Shown: positions 27,813 through 39,855, numbered from the stretch's first letter. The stretch: 64,000 bases of DNA from Chitinophagaceae bacterium (GCA_016722465.1 JADKJC010000013.1:558001-622000), one strand, 5' to 3'. Notes: a model not told the origin generated them from the sequence alone. Translations and numbers: made by a program.

Positions 27813-29593
27813 ATGAAAACAATTGTATTTTCCATAATCTTTATTTTTATAACAGCGGGTGTATTTGCCCAGCAGGCGGGTACGGATACCATCTTCAGGG
27901 CCGGTGCAAATGCTGCAGAAATCAATGGTAAAAAGAATCCCTTTATTAATTACACCGGCAAGATCATTCGCCACATCAGGATAAAAAATGTAGGCTTTGA
28001 AGGTGATATCAAAGACACTGCAAAGGTCAACAGCGGCTTTGGTGTAACGATTGGGAATGCACTGCACAAAAACACCATCACCGGGTAATATCCAATAATT
28101 TATTGTTTAAAGAAGGTGAAACGCTGAACCCTTTCCTGCTTTCGGATAATGAACGTTACCTGAGAGATCTTGATTATATACAGGATGCACTGATCATTGT
28201 ACAAAAAACCGCTGATCCTGCAGCGGTTGATCTGCTTGTATTGGTGAAAGATGGATTTTCCATTGTGCCGGGTGCAGGTATTGGTGGTACCCGGAAATAC
28301 AAACTCGAATTAAAAGAACAAAACCTGGGAGGTTCAGGCTCCATGATCGCAGTAAGTTCTTTGTTTGACAATGCAAGAAAACCAAAATTTGGATATGGCG
28401 GCGATTTTCTGCAACGCAATATCAGGGGAAGTTTTATTAACTGGGGCTTTGGTTTTAAGAATTACAACAATGCTTTCAACAGCAACCGTAATGAAGAGAC
28501 GATTTATTACATGCGTTTTGAAAAACCGTTGGTATCTCAATACCTGCGTTGGTTTGGTGCGCTTGATCTATCCTACAATAAAACAAGCAATGCTTACAAT
28601 GATACTGCGTACCAAAAAAATTACCGTTACAGTTATTACAATATCGATGGCTGGATCGCCTATAATATCGGATCGGGTAAATTAAGGCATAAAAATACCA
28701 ATCGAAAGATCCGGAACCTTGTTGCCCTCAGGGTGTTTCACCAGCATTTTAATGATATACCGGATGATTTTACTTCGGATATCAATAATGCTTATGTCAA
28801 TTCCATGGGGGTACTTACCAGCTTCAGTGTTTTCAAGCAGAATTTTTACAGGACAAATTATATCTATGGCTTTGGCAGAAATGAAGATGTGCCACAGGGA
28901 TTCAGTGTATCAATTGTTGGTGGTTATGTAAAAAGAAGCAATATCAGCACCACCCGTACAAGGCCTTATTTTGGCCTTGAATTTACCGGGGGCAAGTATA
29001 ATAAAAAAGGCTTTTACAGTTTCTATACATTCAGGCTGGGTGGATTTCATTATAAAGAAAACTGGGAAGATTTTGACATGCTCTTCAATGCAGATCATTT
29101 TACCCGTTTGCGCCGTATTAATGACCGTTGGTTCAAACGCTTCTTCTTTAGCGGAGGTATCGCCAAGCAATTCTCCCCGGTGCTGGAACAATCACTGCAA
29201 TTGCGGAGCCCTTATGGCCTGCCTTATTTTGGTTTTGGTTACGATGAGAATTTTGGACATGCTGATTTAAGAGGTACCATAAAATCAGAGGCTGTTTTTT
29301 ATCATACAAAAAAATATTTAGGATTTGGTTTTGCACCTTTTGCTTTTGCAGATGGCACGTTGCTTAAACCAATCAATGAAAGCCTTAGTAAAAGCGACAT
29401 CTTTACTGCAGTGGGCACCGGCTTCCGTATCCGGAATGAAAACCTGTTGTTTGGTACCATCGAAGCAAGGTTCTCTTATTTCCCCCGGCTGATACCCGGC
29501 ATGCAGCACATCAAAGTAAAATTCAACACCAACCTTCGGTACAAATACAACAGCAGTCTTGTAAGAAGGCCCGACTTTGTTGCTCCTAATTGA
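27813..29593 (+). CDS. BamA/TamA-like outer membrane protein with POTRA, one-base frameshift
   Basis: Signal peptide from ATG 27813, then a POTRA-like segment (IIRHIRIKNVGFEGD, LFKEGETLNPFLLSDNERYL, DLDYIQDALI) and a C-terminal beta-barrel with alternating aromatic strands ending in KVKFNTNLRYKYNSS. The frame breaks at 28081-28085: one extra C or G restores NTITRVISNNLLFKEGE and gives 593 residues. Such proteins belong to the Omp85 or surface-antigen group; the substrate is unknown. Followed by a palindromic element at 29602. Confidence 0.8.
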
Positions 29594-29601
29594 TCATAAA
29601 A

Positions 29602-29732
29602 GAGGCTGTCTCAAAAGGAAACAAACCTGTCACATTGAGTTTTATCGAAATGTTTACAGATTTGTTTCCCATTGATTCTAATATTTTGACAAGCTCAATA
29701 TGACAATCAATGGGATTTTTGAAACAGCCCCC
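29602..29732. repeat. Mosaic palindromic element
   Basis: Between two convergent genes. Contains four overlapping inverted-repeat pairs: GGCTGTCTCAAAA (29604-29616) with 29717-29729; GGAAACAAACCTGT (29617-29630) with 29656-29669 (13 of 14); GTCACATTGAG.. (29629-29651) with 29682-29704; TCCCATTGATT (29667-29677) with 29705-29715 (perfect). These can fold in alternative ways. The GTCA..TGAGC.TG.C.AA motif recurs in the 57992-58142 palindrome. Confidence 0.7.
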
Positions 29733-29776
29733 AGGGTTTCATGCTGGCAGCATACAGTTGATTTTGCTCAATGCAT

Positions 29777-32700
29777 CTATTTATTTCCGGTGATAAAGAC
29801 CTGTTGAATTTTTCGGCTGTCACCAGGCGCAATTACCTCAGTTGGTAAGCTCCGTTTAGAATATTAGCAGGAAGGGTTACTGATTGAATGCTGTTACCGC
29901 CTTCATACATGATGGTTTTGCTGAATACCGGCTGTCCTGCATTGTTGACCAATCTTATTTTGTAATTACCCCTCACCTGGTTTGCAAATTGAAGGCTCAT
30001 GACATTGCCTGTAACAGGATTTGGTGATACCATCAGTGCAGGAATATCCTCTCTAAACAACACTTTAACTACTTTGCTGTAAGCGGTCTTTTCATCGGCG
30101 CCAATGCTTTTAATACGGTAATAATTTGCACCCGACACAGGATTTTCATCAAGCCAGTAATAAGTAAATGAGCTACTGTTGAAAACTGGCACCACGGCTA
30201 CTTTTGTAAAATCAATTCCATTTAAAGATCGTTCTACCTGGTAGTCACGAATGTTTAATTGGTTATCCACCCGCCATTTTACAGCAATTTTTGATCCCTG
30301 CTGGCCTGCTGTTACAGTTGTAAAAGTTACCGGCAGTATTCCGGCTGTTTTAAATACGATCCTGAAACGGTTCTCTGCAAATGAACCTGCATTGGAGTTT
30401 ACTGTAAATGTATAGAAGGTCGTATCATACAGGTTGATTAGAGTAGCTGAATTCAGGTATTTATCTTCTAAAAATGGCAACAGTCCATTATCTGTTAAGT
30501 GGTCGCCAAGTATCTGTAACTGATAAGACATATTCTTTAATCCGCTCATAGAAAACTGTATGGTATCATTTCCTGTTGGCGCATTCCTTCTTTCCACTGC
30601 CAATGTTGTATTATTTTTGATGATCCAAATATTTTCTCCAAAGTTGAATTGTTTGCGGCTGTCTAAACCATCAATGGTATTGGTATAACTATCATTAAAA
30701 ACCACCATGTTGCCATCCGCAAGGTTATTGCCACCACCGGTAACTGCGTAGAGGGTTGTCATCAGTACCCGGTCTTCATTTACACCGCCCGGTCTGAAAA
30801 CACAAACACTTCCCGATGCTTTACTGCTTTCATTAATGGTAATAGTTCCAGCGCTGCCTGTTGCCTGCACAAGGAAGGCTGCACCAGACTGAATGCTGTT
30901 TACAACGGTGCCGCCTGACCCATAACTTCCGCCGCCGGGTATTACGATGAAATTACCGCCGCTTGGTGTTAATGTTTGATATGCACCAAGACTGTATGCC
31001 CCCATTAATTTGGGATCCCAAACATAAAAAGAAGTACCTGTACAACCGCCACTGGTGGTGATATTCCTCAGATCAATGGCTGATGCAAAAGGATTACCGA
31101 TCATTCCAAATTTATCAGCTGATACACTTACTGCAGACTGGTTGCCTGTTTTGAGTGTGCCCTTTGTTCTTAATATGGTGGAATTAACGGATGAGATACT
31201 GGATGAAGGCGTTACGTTTCTACCCCCCCTTATGTAAATAAAATACCCGGGTTCACTGGCAATGCCTCCTGATGTTGACATTACAGGTAATAATTCATCA
31301 TTGGCTGCATCATATGAATAGAGGGAATGATTAGCTGTTTGAAAATCGAATCCATCCGCCGACCATGATGCTGATCTTGTTGTAATATTGGTGCCATATC
31401 CAGGATTACCATCCACTCCTGCTGACTGGTTTTCCTGCCAGGCTTCATGTATAGTTTGGCCTGAGGTTGGACTTGCCAGTAAGCGCCATCCCCTGTTGAC
31501 ATTTTGAGGTATATATCGTTCTACTGTTACATCTCCTGTAATGTATCCGCCGCTGGTACTACCTGCAGCAATATTGGCCGTAGCAGATGAAGAGGATGCA
31601 ATGCTGTAGTTCCCTCCCGATGAAAATACACCTGCTGTTGGTATATGTGTCCCTTCAAGGCGAAGAGCGTTTGATAAAGTAATTGTTTGCCCACTGCTGT
31701 TCACTGTAAGGTTATTTATCACATTGGTAGTGCCGGGTGTGGACTGGTCAAAAGACAAAGCAGTACTTACAGTGCCATTGATAATTAAATTGCTGCTGTT
31801 GCCGGCCCTGATACCTCCGGAGGCTGTGTTAGTAACCGATCCTTTTAATGTAAGCGTATTACCATTGATGGCTAATTTTCCTGAAGTAAAGGTGAGTGTG
31901 CCTGCCATCTGAAGATCGTTACCCATTGTAATTACCTGGCCATTGCTGTTCACCTGCAAAGTGCTTAAAACATTGGTGGTGCCCGGGGTAGTCTGATCCA
32001 TTGAAAGAACAGGGCTCACACTGCCATTGAATATTAATTTACTGCTGCTGCCGCCCTTTATGCCTTCTGTTATCGTATTTACAAGATTACCTTTTACAGT
32101 AAGTGTTCTTGCTGCAATCGCCAGCTTCCCTGCAGTAAATGTGATGTTGTTATTCACTACAAGGTCGTTGCCCAGCGTTGAAACATTGCCACTGTGATTG
32201 ATGGTTAAATTATTCAGCACATTGGTGGTACCAATGGTAGTGGCATCAAAGTATAGTGTGCGGTTAAATGCACCGTTCATAACCATATTACCGGAAGATG
32301 AACCACTAAAATTTCTTGAATTTGTCAAAGAACCTGCAATAGCACCTTCCAGAGTAAGTGTATTGCTGCCAATAATCAGTTTGTTGGGTGTACCTGCAAA
32401 TGTGATTGTACCGGCAACAGTAACATTTCCGGCCAATGTCTTTACAGAATTGTACACATTAAGATTGCCATATTTCTGAGCTGAGTTTAATACTGCAATA
32501 TTTTGCGATCCGGTACCGCTGTACTCGATGGTACTGGTGGCACCAATTATATGTGTGGAAAAGCTGGATGGTAAAGTGCCGCTGCCGGCAATACGCAATG
32601 TTGCTCCATTTGCCACCGTAAGCGTACCACCTGCACTGGTTCTGTTAGCAGTAAAGGTATTCACACTGAATATTCCTGAATTAACAGTAAGGTCTCTTGC

Positions 32701-33576
32701 AATTCCGATGCTGCCATTCACTTCTTTTAAACCGGAACCGGAAATAACCAGGTAACCGTAATTCTGTGAGGAGTTCAGTGTTGCAACGGTTTGGGCTACC
32801 CCATAATACTCGATGGTACTGGTAGCTCCTATTACATGTGTATTAAAATTTGCAGGGATCGTACCTCCGCCCCCTATTCTTAGTGTGCCGCCATTGTTGA
32901 TGGCAAGTGTACCGGCAATGGTATTCCTGTTGGCAGTATTGGGCCCAAGATCAAGTGTAGCGCCATTGTTGATGGTTAGGTTTCCTTCTATCGGTAAATT
33001 TCTTCCGGCGGTGCTGAGTGTTCCGCCATTTACCACAAGGTTATTAAACTGAAATAAATTATAAGGCAGCGTAAATGTGCCATTAAAAACGATGGTTCCT
33101 GAATTGGTTTCATAAATACCACTGTATAATGGATCCCCTTCTTCAATGGAACCGCAGGTTAGCGTAGCATCAGCATCCATGGTGATTGTTCCGGTTGCAC
33201 CATTGATATCACCCAATAAAATCACGTCGGTTACTGTTAAGGATGAAGTGCCTGAAAATGCGATGGCTCCACTGCCCGATCCGTCGCCGGTACCGATCAC
33301 CAAACCCCTGCATGCCTCCCCTTCAGAACTGATTTGCACAGTAATGCCATTGCCAATTACAACATCATCAGCCGATGTTGGCACTGCTCCCATATCCCAT
33401 GTATCCGGGTCGTTCCACATTCCATTCTGCACTGAAGTAAAGGTGGTTTGTGATAGCGCCATGCTGGTAAAGCCCATTACAAAAATGAGCAGCACTAAAA
33501 GTTTTGAAGTGAGCCTGTTTGATTTGAGTTGCTGATTGACGGTTGCTTTTTTCGAAGGCTGTTTTAACTGTTTCAT
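29777..33576 (-). CDS. Large T9SS-secreted repeat protein, frameshift in sorting domain
   Basis: About 1,266 residues when one base is restored. Signal peptide with a long basic start (residues 1-43), then FTSVQNGMWNDPDTWDMGAVPTS (a G8-like or surface-layer opening), then a long beta-helix-like region of repeats (ATSTIEYYG...; TTNVLNNLTINHSGNVSTLG...) from about 130 to 680, a domain with GWRLLASPTSGQTIHEAW, a fibronectin-like region, and a T9SS type-A sorting domain (VSPNPVTGNVMSLQFA...). The frame stops at 29833 after LNGAYQLR; adding one G at 29836-29837 continues VIAPGDSRKIQQVFITGNK, the expected end of the sorting signal. Likely adhesin or glycan-binding surface protein. Confidence 0.85.
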
Positions 33577-34083
33577 AGATGATGATTGAATCTTAATTAG
33601 AATTTGGATAAAATGATTACTGCCGGTATTTTGTTACTTCTTAACAAAATGAGTTGAGATGAAAATTTGCTTAACATTAATGCCAGCATGTTTCATTGCT
33701 CAGCAAATGACAGGTTCTTTCCACACATATTTCTAAATTTCCAAACGGCATTTAGATGGCATTATTACAAATATGATTTTTGCATCAGTTGGTAAAAAAT
33801 GTTCAGAATATTGCTGGATAAGGATTAGAAATAAAATTGTAGAAAGGCGACTACAACAGTTTCGTTAAAAAAATCATGCATTGAAATTATAAAGAAAGGT
33901 GCTCTGTGTAAGTGCGATACGGATGCCGTTCTTGTATCAAAACAGCAATTTGTTTAACAAACGGGTGTCTTAAAATAAAAGGATGGAGATTACCGGCAAC
34001 TTAGTGGTTGAATACTGCATAATATAGTTACAGTGGTTGATATATAGCCGAATCAATCTGAATCATACATATCAAGGGTATCA
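33577..34083. other. Intergenic stretch, nothing recognised
   Basis: 507 bp, AT-rich, upstream of the large surface protein gene (minus strand). A CATATTTG, one mismatch from the -7 consensus, lies near 33768-33775 on the minus strand. No gene or repeat recognised. Confidence 0.4.
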
Positions 34084-35206
34084 TCATTTTTTATAGAATT
34101 CATCCCACAGCACCGTTTTACCTGTTTTTGCTGCCTGCTTTGCTGCCTCCAGTATCTTCATTACTATTTCATTGTTAGCAGGTGCAGAAAGATCATAAGG
34201 CTGCATCACAATATTACCCCTGATTACATTTTTTAAATAAATAAATGGATCGTTACGGTCAGTTGGTAAAGCTGGTGCTGTCAGGGATAGTGGTTCTTTT
34301 TCTGATCTTCCTTTACCTGCATATTCGTTCCGTCTTTACAAAAACATATCCCTTTACTCCGTACACTTCCATATCCTTTCGGCTAAAGGGCCAGTTCCAG
34401 GATGCCTGTATAATTACCTGTGCTTTTTTATACGTAAGAATAATTGTTGCTTCATCTTCCACTGTTGGATATAACTGTGGCTTTATCTGTTGTGTAATAG
34501 CTGTTACTGTTTCAGGATGTTCTCCATTCATGAGCCATGTTGTAAGGTTGGCCCCATAACAACCGAAATCTGTTAATGCTCCGCCACCGTTTAATACCGG
34601 ATCAGTCAGCCATTGCAGGAATTCAGGGTTGCATCCAATTTCAACAGGACCCTGGTGACCGGTATGAAAAACAATCTTACGTATATCACCTGTCACATTT
34701 TCTTTGTTAATCAGCTGGTAAGCTCTTGCATTGCTGCTATACCAGGTAGTTTCATAATTGGTGAGCAATTGTATATTATATTTTTTTGCAAGCGCCAGCA
34801 TCTTTATGGCATGATTTATATTTACCGCCATAGGCTTCTCAACCATTACATGTATACCGAGTGGTGCACAATACTCCACTACTTTCAGGTGATCAAATAT
34901 CGTATTGAATGCAAGCACTGCTTCTGGTTTTTTTTTCGCTATCATTTCTTCCATAGAGCTGTATACAATATCCATACTGTATCCATGTTGCTTTGAATAA
35001 GCTTCAGCCAGCGAATGGTTGGGCTCTGCAATGCCCACGATCTCGATATCGCCTTTCTTTTCCCTTCCCAATATCCAGTGTACATGTGTATGCACCAGGC
35101 CGATGATGGCAACCCTTAATGGCCGTTTAAAGCCGGTATCCTGTTGTGCTTTTATTTGAAAAGTGGCACTGATAAATGCAATGATCAATACTGATTTTTG
35201 AAGCAT
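34084..35206 (-). CDS. Gfo/Idh/MocA oxidoreductase, exported, frameshifted
   Basis: Signal peptide (MLQKSVLIIAFISATFQIKA), then Rossmann fold PLRVAIIGLVHTHVHWILG, the conserved VMVEKPMAVNINHAIKMLAL (EKP motif) and NGGGALTDFGCYGANLTTWL in the substrate domain. The first frame ends at 34313 (KTERICR); the family continues in another frame from about 34330 (NEYAGKGRSEKEPLSLTAP ... KTVLWDEFYKK) to TGA at 34084. The length change is one extra base or two missing bases. About 373 residues when repaired. Probably oxidises a sugar or sugar derivative in the periplasm. Confidence 0.8.
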
Positions 35207-35221
35207 GCTACAGATTTAAGA

Positions 35222-35229
35222 CAAATATA
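35222..35229 (-). promoter_or_regulatory. -7 box upstream of the exported oxidoreductase
   Basis: TATATTTG on the minus strand, 16 bases before ATG 35206. No clear TTTG at -33. Confidence 0.45.
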
Positions 35230-35431
35230 ATTATCTAATTGCCTTTCATAGGTTTCCTTTTTCAAAATTGCCAACGCTAAAGATCATCAGCCACAAAAGC
35301 TATGATTAACAAAGAGCTTTTGCACAATTGCAAAGGCTGGCATTTTTTTTGAAATGATTGATCAAAACTTCCACTATAAGATAACGCTACCCAATCTGTT
35401 CAACTATTAATCAACACTAAAAAGAAATCTT

Positions 35432-36307
35432 ATGAAATTACATGCAAAGCCTTTAATGGTAGTGGGAAGTTTATTGCTTTCACTAAGCGTATTGTTCTAT
35501 GCCTGTCAAAAAGAAAGCTCTGCCAACGGTACCATTCCTGCCGGCCAGATAAAGCTATCTGTTTACCTAACAGACGGCCCATATGACTTTCAGAATGTAT
35601 TAATCGACATACAGCAGATTGCAGTAAAAGTGGATACCTGCCAACACTATGGAGATGAAGACCATGACCAGCCGGGTTGTGATGATGATCACGACCAGCG
35701 CAATAGCGATTGTGAAATTTGGGACACATTGAATATAAGGCCCGGCGTGTATGATCTTGTTCAATTAAGAAATGGATTGGATACGTTGCTGGCGAGTGAT
35801 TTTGTACTGAACGGAAAAATCAAAAGAATAAAATTCACATTGGGTGATAACAACAGTGTAATAGTGGATAGCACCAGTTACCCACTCCGCCTGTTAAATA
35901 ACCAACATTTTGTATATGTGAATATCAAACGTGAACATCTTGATTCCCTTAGCTCAAACAATCTTCAAATGTTTCTTGATGTCGACCTTTCCCGTTCTAT
36001 CAAATTCTTCAATGGTCAATATTGGTTAAAGCCTGTTATTAAGCCATTTGGCCGCCATAGCAGTGGTGAAATTGAAGGCAAGGTGAGGCCGGTCGGTTCC
36101 TTTGGAACGATAAAGGCATTCAATACAACTGATACAGCCTTTGCACTGCCATGGAGCGAAGGCGAATTTAAAATAAGGGGGTTGCAGGAAGGAACTTACA
36201 GTCTTTTTATCCAGGGCATCAACGGATACAGTGACACAACAATCAGTAACATTCAGGTAACAAGAAACAGGGATACCAAACTGGTTACCATTCAACTTCA
36301 TCAGTAA
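35432..36307 (+). CDS. DUF4382 lipoprotein
   Basis: 291 residues. Lipobox LSVLFYAC (Cys about 25). The DUF4382 domain follows: IKLSVYLTDGPYDFQNVLID, IQQIAVKVD, an acidic His/Asp-rich insert (EDHDQPGCDDDHDQ) that may bind metal, then LRNGLDTLLASDFVLNG. The last 75 residues form a carboxypeptidase-regulatory-like beta sandwich (GEIEGKVRPVGSFGTIKAF, LQEGTYSLFIQG). Envelope protein of unknown role. Followed by a strong terminator. Confidence 0.85.
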   Translation: MKLHAKPLMVVGSLLLSLSVLFYACQKESSANGTIPAGQIKLSVYLTDGPYDFQNVLIDIQQIAVKVDTCQHYGDEDHDQPGCDDDHDQRNSDCEIWDTLNIRPGVYDLVQLRNGLDTLLASDFVLNGKIKRIKFTLGDNNSVIVDSTSYPLRLLNNQHFVYVNIKREHLDSLSSNNLQMFLDVDLSRSIKFFNGQYWLKPVIKPFGRHSSGEIEGKVRPVGSFGTIKAFNTTDTAFALPWSEGEFKIRGLQEGTYSLFIQGINGYSDTTISNIQVTRNRDTKLVTIQLHQ

Positions 36308-36321
36308 TAAAAAGAACATAT

Positions 36322-36360
36322 AAAAGAAGCTGCCCGTCAAAAAGGGCAGCTTCTTTTTTT
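36322..36360 (+). terminator. Strong intrinsic terminator
   Basis: Stem GAAGCTGCCC / GGGCAGCTTC with loop GTCAAAAA, flanked by AAAA and T7. Ends the DUF4382 gene. Confidence 0.9.
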
Positions 36361-36545
36361 TATACAAACTTTAATACTGCTTTTTAAATATTCCGGTAGG
36401 CTGCATGAAAATTATTCTATAAAACAACAAACGCAGATAAGTAACAGAAGCTCTAAACTATTTGCAGCAGTGTGGTTAAATTTGCGTAAATTGAGAGCCT
36501 GGTGAGGAATATCCTTCATTAGTACAATTCCTCATTTAAAATCCA

Positions 36546-37625
36546 ATGGCTTTTTTAGACGATGTGCTTCAACCCCCTTCTTATGGCTGGAGAGATGCTT
36601 CAGGTAATTTCAGCAAACCGGCCGCATCCATGATCCTCAAAGAGTTTTTTAACAGGCTTAATATTTTTAAGAGTAAAAAAAACTGGCTTCCTTTTTTCAG
36701 CTGGCTGAAAGTATTGTGCCTGCTTCCTTTTTTTATATTGTTTGTAACAAACTATTTCAGTTTTGGGTTACTGGCTGCAGGTTTTGTTTACGGAATGATA
36801 TTAATGGGTACACACGGTACCATCTGGTATCACCGCTACTGTACCCATGGCGCTTATACCTTCCGCAACAAATGGTGGAAGTTCTTCACAAAAAATTTAG
36901 TACTCAGTATTATACCGGAAGAAATTTACGTGGTATCGCATCATGTACACCATGCAAAAAGCGATGAACCGGGAGACCCCTATTTTGCGGAAGGTGGTTT
37001 TCTGTATTGTTTTTTGGCAGATGTGAATCACCAGCCGATAGCAAAGGATCTCAGTGAAAAAGACTATAATCATGTACTCAACCTGATGAAGCACACCGGG
37101 TTGAGTGGAAATAGTTTTTCACAATATCAAAAATGGGGATCGTTTGCAAAACCACTTAACAGTATTGTAAACTGGATTATAAACTGGAGCTTCTGGATCG
37201 CTGTATTTTATTTGATTGGCGGTATGGGCCTGGTGTGTGCTTTATTTGCCGGTGCTTTTATCTGGGCCGTAGGTGTTCGTACGTTTAATTATGAAGGGCA
37301 CGGAAAAGGTAAAGATATGCGGCAGGAAGGAATTGATCATAATAAAAAAGACATGTCCATTAACCAGATATGGCCGGGCTATGTTGCTGGCGAATGGCAC
37401 AACAACCATCACCTGTACCCCAAAAGTGCAAGGTCTGGTTTTTTACCTTACCAGTTGGATCTTGCCTGGTGTTACGTAAAACTAATGCATAACCTTGGGG
37501 CTGTCACTAGTTATAATGATGACCAAAAAGAATTTTACATAAAATACCATACCCCCTATCTTGAAGAGAAAAAAACAAATAAACCTGTCAATAAAGCAGT
37601 GCTTATAAAGGAAAAAGTGAATTAA
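36546..37625 (+). CDS. Acyl-CoA (delta-9 type) fatty acid desaturase
   Basis: 359 residues, membrane di-iron desaturase. Histidine boxes HRYCTH (96-101), HHVHH (132-136) and HNNHH (near residue 287), with two paired membrane segments at about 50-85 and 215-245. This is the stearoyl-CoA/delta-9 acyl-lipid desaturase type and would set membrane fluidity. A TAAATTTG at 36477-36484 may be its -7 box, but without a well-placed -33 element. Followed by a terminator at 37651. Confidence 0.9.
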   Translation: MAFLDDVLQPPSYGWRDASGNFSKPAASMILKEFFNRLNIFKSKKNWLPFFSWLKVLCLLPFFILFVTNYFSFGLLAAGFVYGMILMGTHGTIWYHRYCTHGAYTFRNKWWKFFTKNLVLSIIPEEIYVVSHHVHHAKSDEPGDPYFAEGGFLYCFLADVNHQPIAKDLSEKDYNHVLNLMKHTGLSGNSFSQYQKWGSFAKPLNSIVNWIINWSFWIAVFYLIGGMGLVCALFAGAFIWAVGVRTFNYEGHGKGKDMRQEGIDHNKKDMSINQIWPGYVAGEWHNNHHLYPKSARSGFLPYQLDLAWCYVKLMHNLGAVTSYNDDQKEFYIKYHTPYLEEKKTNKPVNKAVLIKEKVN

Positions 37626-37650
37626 ACAACACATTCACCGCTTTAAAATA

Positions 37651-37688
37651 AAAAAGTAAGCAATGAAATATCATTGCTTACTTTTTTT
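37651..37688. terminator. Bidirectional terminator
   Basis: Stem GTAAGCAATGA / TCATTGCTTAC with loop AATA, flanked by A5 and T7, between the desaturase gene and a convergent gene. Confidence 0.9.
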
Positions 37689-37757
37689 ATAAATAAGAAC
37701 CGGCAGGGAATTAGTAAAGCTATTTTTACCAGCTTTACTTAACCACCTGCCGGAGTA

Positions 37758-38330
37758 CTATTGTATCTTTTTTATAGACACTTTTTTAGTTGTTACTTTT
37801 TTAACGGTCGGTTTTTTCTCCATCACTTTTTCAGCAGGTACCGGCTTGATTTCAATATACTGTCCCTCTTTTAATTTTAACGGTGCTGCTCCTTTCCTGC
37901 TTACTGTTCCATCGGGACTTACCACCAAACCCGTTGGCAGTGTTAAGGCTTTGCTCATCTTTATCGATTCTCCGTTTTTAACAACGATCATTTCACCATC
38001 TTTCATCATTACCCTGTCACTCATTGGCTTCTCTATTTTTGTAACTGCAGAATTTGTTGCTTTATTTGTTTTACCAGGCTCATCTTTACCAGGCATATTT
38101 CTGTCAGGCCTTGCTGGCATTTCCTTAGAAAGGGCCGAGTCATTGCTCCAGTTCCTGTTTGCAATGCTGTCATCTGGCCATTTTTTCATTGCTGTATCAA
38201 TCGTATTTCTTTTTACAGGAGGTACAGTATCCAACTGTGGTTGTTTCTTAACAGGTGGAACGGTATCTACCTGGGCAGATAAGGTACTCATCAAAAAAAT
38301 GCTTATCACTAATACTGCTACTTGTTTCAT
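37758..38330 (-). CDS. Secreted DUF6799-like protein
   Basis: 190 residues with a signal peptide (about 1-19), then a Pro/Lys/Asp-rich linker with the repeated phrase VDTVPPVKK/LDTVPPVKR, and a C-terminal domain MMKDGEMIVVKNGESIKMSK ... VSPDGTVSRKGAAPLKLKEGQ, matching the DUF6799 pattern of small Bacteroidota periplasmic proteins. The tail is very lysine-rich. Function unknown. Confidence 0.7.
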   Translation of the reverse strand: MKQVAVLVISIFLMSTLSAQVDTVPPVKKQPQLDTVPPVKRNTIDTAMKKWPDDSIANRNWSNDSALSKEMPARPDRNMPGKDEPGKTNKATNSAVTKIEKPMSDRVMMKDGEMIVVKNGESIKMSKALTLPTGLVVSPDGTVSRKGAAPLKLKEGQYIEIKPVPAEKVMEKKPTVKKVTTKKVSIKKIQ

Positions 38331-38643
38331 AATCTAAATTTTTATAATGATATATGTTTTAGAGATGCTGCTATTTACACCTGCCTGATAAAAACAAAAA
38401 ACAAGCCACCTGTTTTCTATTTGTTATCCAATAGACATGGGCATTTTCTTTCCCACAACAAGATGATCAGGGAGTAACCGGGGTAAAACTTCACTATTTT
38501 TTTGCATGGTATTTAGCCAGGCTCTAAAATAAATTTCGTTACGAACGAATACCGGACCGGTCCTGGCAACCCTTGCTGAAAAATGTTGAATTGTTGCTGC
38601 AATATTTTTTTTACCTTTCCTTTTCACTTCCCTCCTGCCATGT

Positions 38644-39855
38644 ATGAATAAAAAAGCCCCTTCTTATAAAAACACCGGTTGCCGAATGGAACAAACCATG
38701 CGTTGGTATGGGCCAACTGATCCCGTTAGCCTTCAGGATATAAAGCAGGCAGGATGCACAGGAGTTGTAACAGCCCTGCATCATATACCCAATGGTGAAG
38801 TATGGGCTGATGATGAAATCAAAAAACGGAAAGAAGCGATTGAGAGCGCCGGTTTAATATGGAGTGTAGTGGAGAGTGTGCCCGTACATGAAGCCATCAA
38901 AACAAATACGGGTACCTGCCAACTTTTCATTGACAATTATAAACAATCAATAAAAAATTTGGGCCGTTGCGGCATTCGCATCATCACCTACAATTTCATG
39001 CCGGTGCTGGACTGGACAAGAACTGATCTTGCTTTTACGGTGGAGGATGGCAGCAAGGCATTACGGTTTGAGAAAGCTGCTTTCATTGCCTTCGATCTTT
39101 TCATGCTCAAACGGAAAAATGCAGCTTTGGACTATTCCATCGGAGAAATAAAAAGAGCGGAGAATAAATTTGCTGCAATGACTGATGATGAAAAACTTTT
39201 GTTACAGAAAAATATCATTGCAGGGTTACCGGGCAGCGAAGAGAGTTTTAACATTGAACAATTCCGCCAGGCACTGGATGCTTATAAAAATATCAATGCT
39301 GATCAACTCCGGGAAAACCTCATTTATTTTTTACAGCAGATCATTCCGGTAGCAGATGAATGCAATGTAAAAATGGCCATTCATCCCGATGACCCGCCTT
39401 ATGCCATACTGGGATTGCCAAGAATAGTAAGTACTGCAGCAGATATAAACGAATTGATTAAGGTTGTTCCTTCATTAAACAACGGGCTTTGTTTTTGTAC
39501 CGGTTCTTTTGGCGTAAGGGCAGACAACGATCTGCCTTCGATGGTGAAACAATTTGCTGACAGGATTAACTTTGTTCACCTCCGTAGTACCAGGCGAAAT
39601 GAGGAAGGAGATTTTTATGAGGACAATCACCTTGATGGAGATGTAGATATGTATGCAGTGATTAAAGAACTGGTGATCGCCATGAAGCAACGGAATTGCT
39701 CCATCCCTGTAAGGCCGGATCATGGTCACCAGATGCTGGATGACCTGCATAAAAAAACAAACCCTGGTTATTCAGCCATTGGCCGCCTGCGTGGACTGGC
39801 AGAAATAAGAGGTGTAGAAGTAGGTATTTTAAGAAGCATTGCAGAGACGGAATAA
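38644..39855 (+). CDS. uxuA: Mannonate dehydratase
   Basis: Dehydrates D-mannonate to 2-keto-3-deoxygluconate in hexuronate catabolism. 403 residues; [20 protein letters not shown] at the start, [12 protein letters not shown], later [33 protein letters not shown] and [12 protein letters not shown] (metal-binding residues). ATG 38644 gives a 14-residue extension; the family usually begins at the in-frame ATG 38686, which may be the real start. First gene of an operon with the DUF1080 protein (25-bp gap) and a Gfo/Idh/MocA oxidoreductase. No uxuB or uxaC in the window. Confidence 0.93.
   Translation: MNKKAPSYKNTGCRMEQTMRWYGPTDPVSLQDIKQAGCTGVVTALHHIPNGEVWADDEIKKRKEAIESAGLIWSVVESVPVHEAIKTNTGTCQLFIDNYKQSIKNLGRCGIRIITYNFMPVLDWTRTDLAFTVEDGSKALRFEKAAFIAFDLFMLKRKNAALDYSIGEIKRAENKFAAMTDDEKLLLQKNIIAGLPGSEESFNIEQFRQALDAYKNINADQLRENLIYFLQQIIPVADECNVKMAIHPDDPPYAILGLPRIVSTAADINELIKVVPSLNNGLCFCTGSFGVRADNDLPSMVKQFADRINFVHLRSTRRNEEGDFYEDNHLDGDVDMYAVIKELVIAMKQRNCSIPVRPDHGHQMLDDLHKKTNPGYSAIGRLRGLAEIRGVEVGILRSIAETE

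Noticed and set aside
29833..33576. Many similar short DNA segments, CRISPR-like at first sight
   Set aside because: The repeats are long, diverged and in frame; they encode beta-helix repeats of one surface protein.
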